Shown: in pieces, positions 7,760 through 14,359 of the stretch
How the letters are laid out: each line of letters opens with the position of its first letter
How positions within the stretch are numbered: position 1 is the stretch's first letter
Source of the DNA: a virus
IMG/VR virus record: IMGVR_UViG_3300043172_000287
Coordinates: 1-34,562 of that record
DNA: 34,562 nucleotides
Direction: 5' to 3' (one strand)
Program-made: the position numbers and the translations under genes
The notes under the pieces: generated by a model
What the model saw: the letters and a program-made list of their open reading frames with translations, nothing else
Database searches by the model: none
Told to the model about the DNA's origin: nothing

Positions 7760-8460
7760 CGCTACTTAGTAATGCAAAGACCAACGCTAAGACCAAGAAG
7801 ATGTTGGAGGAATTCGGATACGAGGCAGTGATACAATACATGGCCCCGGATAAGGTGGCCGATGGGAAGCACACTGCCTGCCCTTGGGCTACTCAAGGGT
7901 GCCGTGACTCCTGCTTGTACACAGCAGGGCGGGGAGCTATGCGGATGGTGCAGGACTCACGTATCCGTAAGACGTTGAGCTTCTTTGAGGATCACTGGGG
8001 GTATGCGCTGCTGCTACAAGATGAACTAGAGAATCTTGAGAAGCGAGCCATCAAGAATGGCTACGCCCCTGTAGCTAGGCTGAATGGTACGAGTGACATC
8101 AAGTGGGAGGATTACATCCCGATGGAAGCCTTCAGCAACACGCAGTTCTATGACTATACCAAGGGTTACAAGAGGATGTTCAAGTATCTAAACGAGAGCA
8201 AGAGCTTCCCATCAAACTACCACCTCACGTATAGCTTCGATGAGCACACCACACCAAGGCAGGTGGGTAGGATACTCCACTACGGAGGTAACGTGGCCGT
8301 GGTGTTCAAGGATCAGATACCCGAGAAGTTCTGGGGTCACAAGGTTATCTCTGGTATGGAGCATGACTTCAGGTTCCGTGACCCACGAGGGTACATCGTA
8401 GGGCTACTCGCAAGGGGCCGTGCCAAGCAGGACAGCACTGGCTTCGTGGTGTTGGGATGA
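7756..8460 (+). CDS. GP88-domain protein (phage gene product 88 family)
   Basis: This 234-residue protein matches the phage/plasmid gene product 88 family as I remember it. The N-terminal cysteine cluster TACPWATQGCRDSCLYTAGRG (C42, C49, C53) is followed by R-x-x-KT, ARLNGTSDIKWED and FYDYTKGYKRM. The Cys spacing (C-x6-C-x3-C) together with conserved RLNGTSD and YDYTK suggests a metal or cluster site, but no activity is established. It overlaps the helicase by 4 bp (ATGA) and is followed the same way by a CxxC-family gene. Confidence 0.75.
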   Translation: MTLLSNAKTNAKTKKMLEEFGYEAVIQYMAPDKVADGKHTACPWATQGCRDSCLYTAGRGAMRMVQDSRIRKTLSFFEDHWGYALLLQDELENLEKRAIKNGYAPVARLNGTSDIKWEDYIPMEAFSNTQFYDYTKGYKRMFKYLNESKSFPSNYHLTYSFDEHTTPRQVGRILHYGGNVAVVFKDQIPEKFWGHKVISGMEHDFRFRDPRGYIVGLLARGRAKQDSTGFVVLG

Positions 8461-8729
8461 ATGGGAACTTATGGGATCCTGATTCTAATTACAGTGAGGT
8501 ACTACTTACGATAGGTGATTGGAAACTAATACGAAGATCAGATAATAGCGGTGACGTACTCTATAGGTCAATGATGAGACATGACTGCTCGGAGTATGAT
8601 GGAGAAGAAGTACTGAAGAATGGGGAGGGCCCACAAGAATGCAGTTATTGTGACAGCCGTATACCCGATGAGATCTGGGGTATGTGGCAGCTGCACAATA
8701 TAGATCAAAGAATAAAGTGGAGCCAATGA
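8457..8729 (+). CDS. Small CxxC protein, member C of a dispersed paralogous family
   Basis: This 90-residue protein carries GDWKLIRRS near residue 20 and CSYCDSRIPDEIWGMWQL near residue 62, the same plan as members A, B, D and E. The gene is A+T-richer than the flanking GP88 and ligase genes. It begins with an ATGA overlap on the GP88 gene and ends with another ATGA on member D, so it sits as a coupled insert between enzyme genes. Confidence 0.7.
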   Translation: MNGNLWDPDSNYSEVLLTIGDWKLIRRSDNSGDVLYRSMMRHDCSEYDGEEVLKNGEGPQECSYCDSRIPDEIWGMWQLHNIDQRIKWSQ

Positions 8730-8995
8730 TGCCTACAACTAAAATACACCTACAACTAGATGATGGTTGGTCTATAATGCAAATGCTTAGCAACACAAGC
8801 GCCATAGCAATCTATTGGGTGACACATGAGCACCCAGAGCGGGAAGAAACTTGGAGGTATGTTGATCTCAAGAGGTGCCCCAAGACAAGCAAGATGAAGT
8901 GTATCTTCTGTAATAAAGTAGCACCCACCGAAGCACTTGGATTTTGCAATATGCTAGAGGGTGAAATGGTATACGATGAGGTAAGAAGAAAATGA
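8726..8995 (+). CDS. Small CxxC protein, member D of a dispersed paralogous family
   Basis: This 89-residue protein carries DGWSIMQML near residue 13 and CIFCNKVAPTEALGF near residue 60. It pairs in tandem with member C, as A pairs with B. Two adjacent ATGs (8726 and 8729) could serve as start. The first overlaps the preceding stop; the second has slightly better distance from GTGGAG. The end overlaps the ligase gene by 4 bp. Confidence 0.65.
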   Translation: MMPTTKIHLQLDDGWSIMQMLSNTSAIAIYWVTHEHPEREETWRYVDLKRCPKTSKMKCIFCNKVAPTEALGFCNMLEGEMVYDEVRRK

Positions 8996-9864
8996 AACCG
9001 ATGCTCGCTTGTAAGATCACGTTAATGGAAGAGGTGAATTTCCCTGTACTATGTACACCTAAGATAGATGGGATCAGGTGTGTCACCTTAGCAGGTGGTG
9101 CCCCAAAGAGTAGGACACTGAAGGATATCCCCAACCTGCATATCAGAGAGGAGATCAAAGGGTATGGGGTAGAGGGATTGGATGGAGAGATCTGGATACC
9201 CGGAGCCGAGACATTCGGTGATGTGTCCAGCTGTGTGATGAGGGTGAAGGGTCAGCCTGACTTTGAGTACATCGTGTTTGACAACTGGAAGCTGCTAAAC
9301 AAGCCTTATCATGAGAGAGTAGCCAGCCTCAACAACATACCCAAGCCCACCCCTCCGTGGTTGAAGATACTCCAGCCTGTCACGGTGACAGATGGGGAAG
9401 GGTTCATGCGGTACTGGAATGACTGTGTTGACAAGGAGTATGAGGGTGTGATCGCAAGAAGTAGGGGTGGTGTCTACAAGTATGGTCGCTCCACTATAGG
9501 TGAGCAGCTGCTCATGAAGTACAAGCACTTCGAGGATGATGAGGCAGAGATCATCGGCTTCGAAGAACAGATGACCAACACCAACCCCAAGGTTACGAAT
9601 GCCCTGGGTAGATCACAACGATCCAGTGCCAAGGCAGGGAAGGTACCCGCTGGTAAGCTGGGTAAGTTCAAGTGCCGTAACCTCAAGACAGGTATTGAGT
9701 TTGAGGTGGGCACAGGGTACAGCGACAAGCAACGGATAGAGTACTGGCAGAATAGGCAGGTGTACGTAGGGTACACCCTGAAGTACAGGTACCAACCACA
9801 TGGGGTGAAGCTTAAGCCCCGGTTCCCCACGTTCTTGGGGTTCAGACATAAGGATGATATGTAA
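8992..9864 (+). CDS. ATP-dependent DNA ligase
   Basis: The adenylation domain is complete. The motif I lysine is K24 in PKIDGIR, motif III is EGLDGEIW (61-68), motif IIIa is FEYIVFDNW, motif IV is EGVIAR (151-156) and motif V is LLMKYK (173-178). A C-terminal OB-like region contains GKFKCRNLKTGIEFEVGTG. At 290 residues it is a minimal phage ligase of the T7 type. It would seal nicks during replication and recombination. It starts by ATGA overlap with the preceding small gene. Confidence 0.9.
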   Translation: MKPMLACKITLMEEVNFPVLCTPKIDGIRCVTLAGGAPKSRTLKDIPNLHIREEIKGYGVEGLDGEIWIPGAETFGDVSSCVMRVKGQPDFEYIVFDNWKLLNKPYHERVASLNNIPKPTPPWLKILQPVTVTDGEGFMRYWNDCVDKEYEGVIARSRGGVYKYGRSTIGEQLLMKYKHFEDDEAEIIGFEEQMTNTNPKVTNALGRSQRSSAKAGKVPAGKLGKFKCRNLKTGIEFEVGTGYSDKQRIEYWQNRQVYVGYTLKYRYQPHGVKLKPRFPTFLGFRHKDDM

Positions 9865-10010
9865 TGGCGTGCTTTTGGGGACACAGGTGGACTCAATGGG
9901 GTAAGGTAATGGACGTTGACATACTAACAAGAGATGGGAGGCGAGGTGTAGAACACATGCAACGCAGATCATGTGAGACTTGTAACAGGACAGAAGAAAG
10001 AACACTATAA
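9864..10010 (+). CDS. 48-residue hypothetical phage protein with CxxC
   Basis: This short gene begins MACFWGHRWTQWGKV and ends with RRSCETCNRTEER. The arrangement 'FGHxWxxW ... RxCxxC' is common in small phage proteins of unknown function and suggests a single zinc knuckle. AAGGA lies 9 bp before the ATG, inside the end of the ligase gene, and the start codon touches the ligase stop (TAATG). Confidence 0.6.
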   Translation: MACFWGHRWTQWGKVMDVDILTRDGRRGVEHMQRRSCETCNRTEERTL

Positions 10011-10018
10011 CAACAACA

Positions 10019-10049
10019 GGCACCAAGATGGTCAAGAGACTGAGGTGCC
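10019..10049 (+). other. Inverted repeat before the DnaB-type helicase gene
   Basis: GGCACC and GGTGCC form a 6-bp stem with a 19-nt loop, ending three bases before the AGGAGG ribosome site of the helicase gene. There is no T-run, so it is not a classical terminator. It could affect translation initiation, or be chance. Confidence 0.3.
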
Positions 10050-10061
10050 ACAGGAGGATGC

Positions 10062-11468
10062 ATGAACAACAATAGTACGTTTGATGAGAAGGCATTTCTA
10101 TATGCCTTGACCTCTCGTCCTGAGGATGCGAGGAAGTTTGCGGTATCATTCAAGCCATCATGGCTGCATACCACTGAGTATGTGCCTATCCTGGCTGAGA
10201 TATTCTCATTCACTAGGAAACATGGAGAGCAGCCGTCCATCCCCACCCTACATGAGGTGTTCAAGGACAAGGATGAGGCGGCATACAACCTCAGGTACAA
10301 GGATGCTTTGGATAGCCTCGTCACTGAGATACCTGACAACTCCCGCATGATCTACACATTGGACCAGGCGAGAGATACAGGTGTAGTGCGTGACTTCCAA
10401 GAGCTGACGAACAGCCAAGCATTCCTGGCTAAGCAGGCCGAGCTGAAGGGTAGTGATGTGCTTAAAACATTACACTCATTCTTCAATAAGCATGGTGTGC
10501 TGTCTGAGGATAGGACGATGGATGTAAGGGAGGCCATTGATAACCTCATTGATGTTCATGGTTATCAGCCTGAGCTTATTCGTATCCCTTGTGGCATCCA
10601 CACGATAGACAAGTGGACAGGTGGAGGGCTACGGACCAAGCAGCTAGGTATCATAATGGCCCCCACGGGGGATGGTAAGTCCAGTATGCTGGTGGTCATG
10701 GCGCACAAGATGGCCACGATTGAGCAGCGTAGGGTGTGGATGGTCACCAATGAGCTGTCGCTGGAAGAGCAGACAGAGAGAATGCTGTCCCGCATCACAG
10801 GCACCAAGGTACAGGACATCATTGATGAGCCTGCGTGTGCCTATGAGGGGTTGGATAGGCACTGGAAGGGAGGGCTGGATCAGAGGCTCCGACTTACTGA
10901 GGTCAACCGTGAGGTGAGTGTTGATGACCTCGAAGCAGAGATGATGAAGTGGGTCAACCTGATTGGGTGGAAGCCTGATGTACTGGTGCTTGACTTCATC
11001 GAGCGCATGAAGCCTGTTGACAGCGGGTACAGCAGGGATCGTACATGGGATTGGCTGGGTGCCATCAGCCGTGATCTCTCCCGCTTCGCCAAGCGCCACA
11101 ACATACTGGTGTGGACTGCTGCTCAGACTAATAGGAGTGGGTACGCCAAGGATACGAAGAGGAAGCTGCCGCTTGGGTTGGACATGGCTCAGGGTTCGGT
11201 CAAGCATCTTCAGGAATGTGCCTGCATCATTGGGATGCGGCAAGAGGAGCTGCCTGATGAGAAGATCATCATGGAACTGGTGGATCTGAAGCAACGGTTC
11301 GCTAAAAGATCCAAGCGCTCAGTGTTTCTTGAGTGTGACCTCAGCAAGATGTCAATTACGAATAACGAATACATTAAGGAGACTTGCGAGGTTGATGACA
11401 TCGACAAGAAGGAGGCGATCACACCACGAGAGGAACAGAAGAGGCGGCAGGCTAAGAATAATCGGTGA
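10062..11468 (+). CDS. dnaB: DnaB-type replicative DNA helicase
   Basis: This 468-residue hexameric-type helicase has a RecA core at about residues 175-430. Walker A is APTGDGKSS (200-208), the DnaB-like 'TNELS' is at 229-233, Walker B is DVLVLD (306-311), and WTAAQTNR (351-358) corresponds to motif 3. SKRSVFL near 420 fits the arginine-finger region. The N-terminal 150 residues are helical and would contact primase or loader. No primase zinc or TOPRIM segment is fused; the primase-like gene lies 2 kb downstream. A good AGGAGG site precedes the ATG. Confidence 0.88.
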   Translation: MNNNSTFDEKAFLYALTSRPEDARKFAVSFKPSWLHTTEYVPILAEIFSFTRKHGEQPSIPTLHEVFKDKDEAAYNLRYKDALDSLVTEIPDNSRMIYTLDQARDTGVVRDFQELTNSQAFLAKQAELKGSDVLKTLHSFFNKHGVLSEDRTMDVREAIDNLIDVHGYQPELIRIPCGIHTIDKWTGGGLRTKQLGIIMAPTGDGKSSMLVVMAHKMATIEQRRVWMVTNELSLEEQTERMLSRITGTKVQDIIDEPACAYEGLDRHWKGGLDQRLRLTEVNREVSVDDLEAEMMKWVNLIGWKPDVLVLDFIERMKPVDSGYSRDRTWDWLGAISRDLSRFAKRHNILVWTAAQTNRSGYAKDTKRKLPLGLDMAQGSVKHLQECACIIGMRQEELPDEKIIMELVDLKQRFAKRSKRSVFLECDLSKMSITNNEYIKETCEVDDIDKKEAITPREEQKRRQAKNNR

Positions 11469-11473
11469 TATGG

Positions 11474-11502
11474 TTGCACGCACCGAAAGAAAAAGCTATA
11501 AT
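11474..11502 (+). promoter_or_regulatory. Promoter P1, sigma-70 type
   Basis: TTGCAC, a 17-bp spacer and TATAAT lie immediately after the DnaB stop codon. The spacer ends in AAAAAGC, as in the copies at 19852 and 28427, and GATATGG precedes the -35 box here and (as ATATGG) at 28421. Transcription should begin near 11509 and read through a leader hairpin into the 43-codon gene. Confidence 0.8.
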
Positions 11503-11510
11503 AGGAGCAT

Positions 11511-11540
11511 GAGAGGGGGCCTTTAGTCAGGTACCCTCTC
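11511..11540 (+). other. Leader stem-loop at the predicted 5' end of the P1 transcript
   Basis: GAGAGGG pairs with CCCTCTC (7 bp), and an inner CCT/AGG pairs as well. The stem would begin within a few bases of the predicted P1 start. A hairpin at the extreme 5' end can protect an mRNA from degradation; that role is inferred only. Confidence 0.45.
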
Positions 11541-11571
11541 ACATACACCTGAACATAGGGAGGAACGTTCA

Positions 11572-11703
11572 ATGCATCGAGAGGTCTATCGTGCCGAAGC
11601 ACCGCTCTGCCTAGAGAAAGGGATTAACTACCCCTGCCACTCTGAAAGAGTAAAAACCGGTTCAACACGCCCAGAGGGCACACTGAAAGGTAAAGAAGAA
11701 TAA
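11572..11703 (+). CDS. 43-residue hypothetical protein, first gene after P1
   Basis: The peptide begins MHREVYRAEAPLCLEKG and has a basic C-terminus ending KGKEE. GGGAGGA lies 7 bp before the ATG, a very good ribosome site. The gene sits about 60 nt into the predicted P1 transcript. It has two cysteines and no membrane segment. I recognise no family. The ribosome site and promoter position are the main evidence that it is real. Confidence 0.55.
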   Translation: MHREVYRAEAPLCLEKGINYPCHSERVKTGSTRPEGTLKGKEE

Positions 11704-11984
11704 GAGTAATGAGAACATCAAAGACATCAACAGCAGGAGGAACGAGATCTTTCAGATCTTTTCTTTGTAGATGTTTGTTCTACATATATTGTCTTGGGAC
11801 TGAGCGAAAGCACGCCAGGACAAAATCCCCTGGGGGGCTGATGTATTGGCGGCAAGCTAACCAGCTATCTAACTCCGGGGAACACTACTACCAGCAGCTA
11901 AGTACACTGTGCTGCTGGACCGGCCCCTCTACTGGGTGCGTCATGACGCTCAGTATGAGGGGCTACTAGGTTTAGGAGACAGAC
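11704..11984 (+). other. Hairpin-rich segment with no convincing gene, possible structured RNA
   Basis: Several inverted repeats follow one another: AGATCT/AGATCT around TTC (11745-11759) followed by a T-rich run; TGTAGA/TCTACA (11766-11784); CCAGG/CCTGG (11815-11833); CCAGCAGC/GCTGCTGG (11891-11918, with GGGG/CCCC outside it); and GCCCCTC/GAGGGGC (11923-11963), whose interior also pairs (TACTG/CAGTA, then GCGT/ACGC). An 86-codon frame from 11709 lacks a ribosome site and has a low-complexity, Cys/Ser/Thr-rich product, so I do not call it. The density of stems suggests a structured RNA or a processing/attenuation region downstream of P1. Confidence 0.5.
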
Positions 11985-12167
11985 ATGAGCCATAAGTACA
12001 GAGATGAGTACGTAATCATCATCCTTCGTGGTTGCCTTGATGATCTGCTCAATAGGATGGATAAGTACATCGACCGCCGGGTGCCTGATGACGGACCCGA
12101 CATGGAGTACAGCAAGCTGTACGATGAGATGAAGATATGCAAGCAAGCACTGGAGGATACCAAATGA
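11985..12167 (+). CDS. Small hypothetical protein
   Basis: This 60-residue, mostly helical, charged protein (YRDEYVIIILRGCLDDLLNRM near the start) has AGGAGA 7 bp before the ATG. It is coupled to the next gene by ATGA. It has no metal motif and is not recognised. It is the first gene after the hairpin-rich segment, so the long stem at 11923-11963 lies just ahead of its ribosome site. Confidence 0.65.
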   Translation: MSHKYRDEYVIIILRGCLDDLLNRMDKYIDRRVPDDGPDMEYSKLYDEMKICKQALEDTK

Positions 12168-12412
12168 TGTGGAGATTCAAGGAATGGGCACTAAGAATGA
12201 CAGAGCCTTGGCTTGAGGAGAGAGCCAGCCTCATGCTTGAGTGGCGTGTGTTCGCACAGAAGCACAACGCCAAGTACCCAGGAGATATACAGTGTGTGTA
12301 CAAGGGCATGGAGCTTAACCCTATGGATAAGATGCACGTTCAGGATGACCACGAGGTTAAGCCTGACTACCTGTGGGATACTTACAACGATGCGAAGGAT
12401 AGACTGGGATGA
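12164..12412 (+). CDS. Small hypothetical protein
   Basis: This 82-residue protein is rich in Trp, Met and Asp (MMWRFKEWALRMTEPW at the start). Adjacent ATGs at 12164 and 12167 are both possible; GGAGG lies about 8 bp upstream. An in-frame ATG at 12137 is inside the preceding gene and lacks a site. The end overlaps the following gene by ATGA. No family is recognised. Confidence 0.65.
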   Translation: MMWRFKEWALRMTEPWLEERASLMLEWRVFAQKHNAKYPGDIQCVYKGMELNPMDKMHVQDDHEVKPDYLWDTYNDAKDRLG

Positions 12413-12780
12413 GGCGAGACAAACTGGAAAGGATCATCAAGTTGATACGTTGGAAGAAACCCAAGTGGTTCTATAAGAGGTGCAGTCAGTGTTCCGATGA
12501 TGTGAAGGATGAAAACATGTGGTACTTCAAGCAGTACTACAGCGGTTATGCAGGGTACCCTTCTCTATGCAGCAAGACATGGGTGTGTATGGAGTGTGCG
12601 CCTCGCATGTCGGATGTCATTCTGCTAAACAGTAAGTACTTCGGTGACCACTATGGTGACGTTGACCTCGCCCCTCTCGTGGATGAAGAGGAAGAAATGG
12701 CGATGCTTGTGGCTGAAGGTGCGACCTGGGGAGAGGAGGGGATCAAGCTCCTCAAGCAGGATATTGATGCCGGTGTATGA
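12409..12780 (+). CDS. Hypothetical protein with zinc-ribbon-like cysteines
   Basis: This 123-residue protein has a basic N-terminus (RRDKLERIIKLIRWKKPKW). It then has CSQC near residue 25 and CSK...CMEC near residues 54-63, a spacing that suits a four-Cys zinc ribbon. The C-terminal half is strongly acidic (VDEEEEMAML). Together this suggests a small nucleic-acid or protein adaptor; the function is unknown. The last 14 bp overlap the next gene. Confidence 0.65.
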   Translation: MRRDKLERIIKLIRWKKPKWFYKRCSQCSDDVKDENMWYFKQYYSGYAGYPSLCSKTWVCMECAPRMSDVILLNSKYFGDHYGDVDLAPLVDEEEEMAMLVAEGATWGEEGIKLLKQDIDAGV

Positions 12781-12988
12781 GTATCTATGTGACAAGGGGC
12801 ATGAGACAGAGGTGGAGCAGTCCATCAAGGATGATGCCTTGACTGAGTGCCTCTACTATACGGATAAAGAGAAGCGTCTGGCTTCGACGCACTGCGCTCA
12901 GGAGTGCGGTGCCCCGTGTCGTAGGCTGATACCTAATACCAGCTTCAAGTTCAAGGGTGGGCCTCCCACCCCGAAGTACCACACATAG
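12767..12988 (+). CDS. FmdB-like zinc-ribbon protein
   Basis: The 73-residue product begins MPVYEYLCDKGHETEVEQS and later has CAQECGAPCRRLIPNTSFKFKGGPP. This is the pattern of the FmdB zinc-ribbon family: 'MPxYEYxCxxCGxxFE', a second Cys pair, then 'F-x-F-x-GG'. The first pair is C-x3-H rather than CxxC, a mild departure. Members are tiny and often called putative regulators without a proven role. The start is inside the preceding gene, with GCAGGAT before it. Confidence 0.7.
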   Translation: MPVYEYLCDKGHETEVEQSIKDDALTECLYYTDKEKRLASTHCAQECGAPCRRLIPNTSFKFKGGPPTPKYHT

Positions 12989-12996
12989 GAGATAGC

Positions 12997-13089
12997 ATGA
13001 GCGTAACACTGAAAGATATTTGGCTGTGTCAACTGATTCAGATAGCGCAGTTTGGTATGATCATTGGCCTACTGTTGGTTAAGCTATGA
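12997..13089 (+). CDS. 30-residue membrane micropeptide
   Basis: The peptide starts MSVTLKDIWLC and ends in a hydrophobic run (FGMIIGLLLVKL), consistent with one short transmembrane helix. TAGGAGATAGC provides a ribosome site close before the ATG. Its stop overlaps the next start as ATGA. Its place in a chain of coupled genes supports it being translated; the function is unknown. Confidence 0.5.
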   Translation: MSVTLKDIWLCQLIQIAQFGMIIGLLLVKL

Positions 13090-13271
13090 GCGACCTGACA
13101 TTCGAGGTGACTGAGTTCTTTCAGGATAAGCAGCAGCGATTCGAGGCGGCACTGAAGTTTGCTACTTGCATGCGGTATGAGTTTGGTAAGCCCCTCAGTC
13201 CTATGAGTATCAAGTTCGCAGTACAGAGGGCCGACGAACTGATCGCCGAGCTGGAAGAGACAGAGAAATGA
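13086..13271 (+). CDS. Small helical protein, first of a tandem paralogous pair
   Basis: This 61-residue helical protein shares with its downstream neighbour the start MSDL, a central Q-RFEA-L, a Pro at the same relative place and a terminal A--AD---A-LE. The two are adjacent, of equal length and coupled by ATGA, which points to tandem duplication followed by divergence. This copy has an internal Cys and a basic middle (RYEFGKPLSP). The function is unknown. Confidence 0.7.
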   Translation: MSDLTFEVTEFFQDKQQRFEAALKFATCMRYEFGKPLSPMSIKFAVQRADELIAELEETEK

Positions 13272-13450
13272 GTGACCTTGAGATACTAGAGGAAATGGTA
13301 AAGGAATACCAGAAGAGCGAGCAACGATTTGAGGCAACACTGAGGATCTACCTCCAGCGTGAAGGGGGTAGGTACTCAACACCGCTGGCTAACATTCAGG
13401 ATGCTATCGAAGAGGCAGACGCAATGCTTGATGCGTTAGAAAACGAATGA
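13268..13450 (+). CDS. Small helical protein, second of a tandem paralogous pair
   Basis: This 60-residue acidic helical protein (MSDLEILEEMVKEYQKSEQR) is similar to the gene just upstream, sharing the RFEA-L core and the C-terminal I-DAIEEADAMLDALE. Both probably form helical hairpins or dimers. The stop overlaps the start of a 24-residue hydrophobic peptide. No family is recognised. Confidence 0.7.
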   Translation: MSDLEILEEMVKEYQKSEQRFEATLRIYLQREGGRYSTPLANIQDAIEEADAMLDALENE

Positions 13451-13521
13451 TTATCTTCGGGATTACACTGGTGGTGTACATATTGATGTGGGCTTTAATA
13501 TGGGGCATAGCTTGTGACTGA
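13447..13521 (+). CDS. 24-residue membrane micropeptide
   Basis: Almost the whole product is one hydrophobic helix (MIIFGITLVVYILMWALIWG), long enough to span a membrane. It is coupled to both neighbours: ATGA at its start, and its last 8 bp overlap the GTG start of the primase-like gene. No separate ribosome site is obvious, so it would rely on coupling. Confidence 0.45.
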   Translation: MIIFGITLVVYILMWALIWGIACD

Positions 13522-14359
13522 GTATAGCAAGGCTGACATTGCACAGTGGCTCCTCGGGGCCTTCGCCGTGAACAAGAAGAACGGTGATGAACTACAGTTC
13601 GACTGCCCTGAGTGCGACCACCCCCAGTTCTACTTCAACGTGAGCAAGGGGGTTGGGTACTGCCATCGGGCATCATGCCGTATCACCATCAACATGGATG
13701 AGATGATTGACAGGGTAGGCTATGTCCCTGATCTTGCAGGGTATGTGCCTGCTCTTGACAACATCAACGCCGTCGTATCTCTGCCGGTGACCCTGCCCAA
13801 GGATGCCAAGCAGATCGAGTACCTCGATCTAGCCGTGGATGCACTGGCCTTCAGAGGTGTGGGTTGGGATCACATCCAGCAGTTCAAGATCCATCAGGAT
13901 GACAAGCGATTGTACGTGCCAGTGTATGAGGATGGTGAGCTACGCCAGTACAACAGCCGACGAGTGGACAAGAGCAAGGCACCTTTGGATTGGTTCGATG
14001 CAGGGCCGAAGCCTTATCGGTATGCTTCAGGCCACCCCATCACTCATTACTTCCTGGGTTGGGAGGAGTGTAAGCTGTGGGAGGATCTGGTACTGGTAGA
14101 GAACACGTTTGTTTCTATGTGGTTGCGTCACCTACATGCTACCGCTACGTTCGGGTCACACCTGAGTGACGAGCACATCTACAAGATACAACACAGCAAG
14201 ATCAAGAGGGTGACCTTCTTGTGGGATGAGGGGACAGGGGTTGCCAGTGAGAAAGCGGTGCGTAAACTAAGGGACTTAGGGATAGCGTGCAAGGTGATAG
14301 AGATTAAAGGTCAGCCGGATGACTACACCTTGGATGAGATACAGGAGATGATGGAATGA
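13514..14359 (+). CDS. DNA primase-like protein (zinc-binding plus TOPRIM)
   Basis: An N-terminal zinc-binding region has C31, C34, C50 and C55 (FDCPEC, then YCHRASC), as in T7-type primases. After a linker containing LYVPVYEDGELRQYNSR comes a TOPRIM-like domain: LVLVEN (E196), FLWDEGTG (D238) and KGQPDDYTLDEI near the C-terminus, which resembles the 'G-DP-D' end of primase TOPRIMs. The acidic DxD is replaced by DE, so the metal site is slightly unusual. It would make primers for the DnaB-type helicase 2 kb upstream. The start is GTG. Confidence 0.82.
   Translation: MTEYSKADIAQWLLGAFAVNKKNGDELQFDCPECDHPQFYFNVSKGVGYCHRASCRITINMDEMIDRVGYVPDLAGYVPALDNINAVVSLPVTLPKDAKQIEYLDLAVDALAFRGVGWDHIQQFKIHQDDKRLYVPVYEDGELRQYNSRRVDKSKAPLDWFDAGPKPYRYASGHPITHYFLGWEECKLWEDLVLVENTFVSMWLRHLHATATFGSHLSDEHIYKIQHSKIKRVTFLWDEGTGVASEKAVRKLRDLGIACKVIEIKGQPDDYTLDEIQEMME

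Noticed and set aside
9613-10149. 178-codon open frame on the - strand
   Set aside because: It overlaps the ligase, the 48-residue gene and the helicase start in antisense. The composition (Leu/Ser/Pro/His) is that of a shadow frame.
10644-11294. 216-codon open frame on the - strand
   Set aside because: It lies wholly inside the DnaB-type helicase gene, opposite strand to every other gene, with no ribosome site and a low-complexity His/Leu/Pro-rich product.
11641-11690. GGTTCAAC as a possible tRNA T-loop
   Set aside because: The flanking bases cannot form the T stem, and no acceptor or anticodon arm can be built; it lies inside the 43-codon gene.
11745-11765. AGATCT/AGATCT hairpin with T-run as an intrinsic terminator
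   Set aside because: The stem is only 6 bp and A+T-rich with a 3-nt loop, and the T-run is interrupted; too weak to call a terminator.
11709-11969. 86-codon frame in the hairpin-rich segment
   Set aside because: There is no ribosome site before its ATG. The product is Ser/Thr/Cys-rich without recognisable structure, and its bases are dominated by inverted repeats. Conservation of codons in relatives would revive it.
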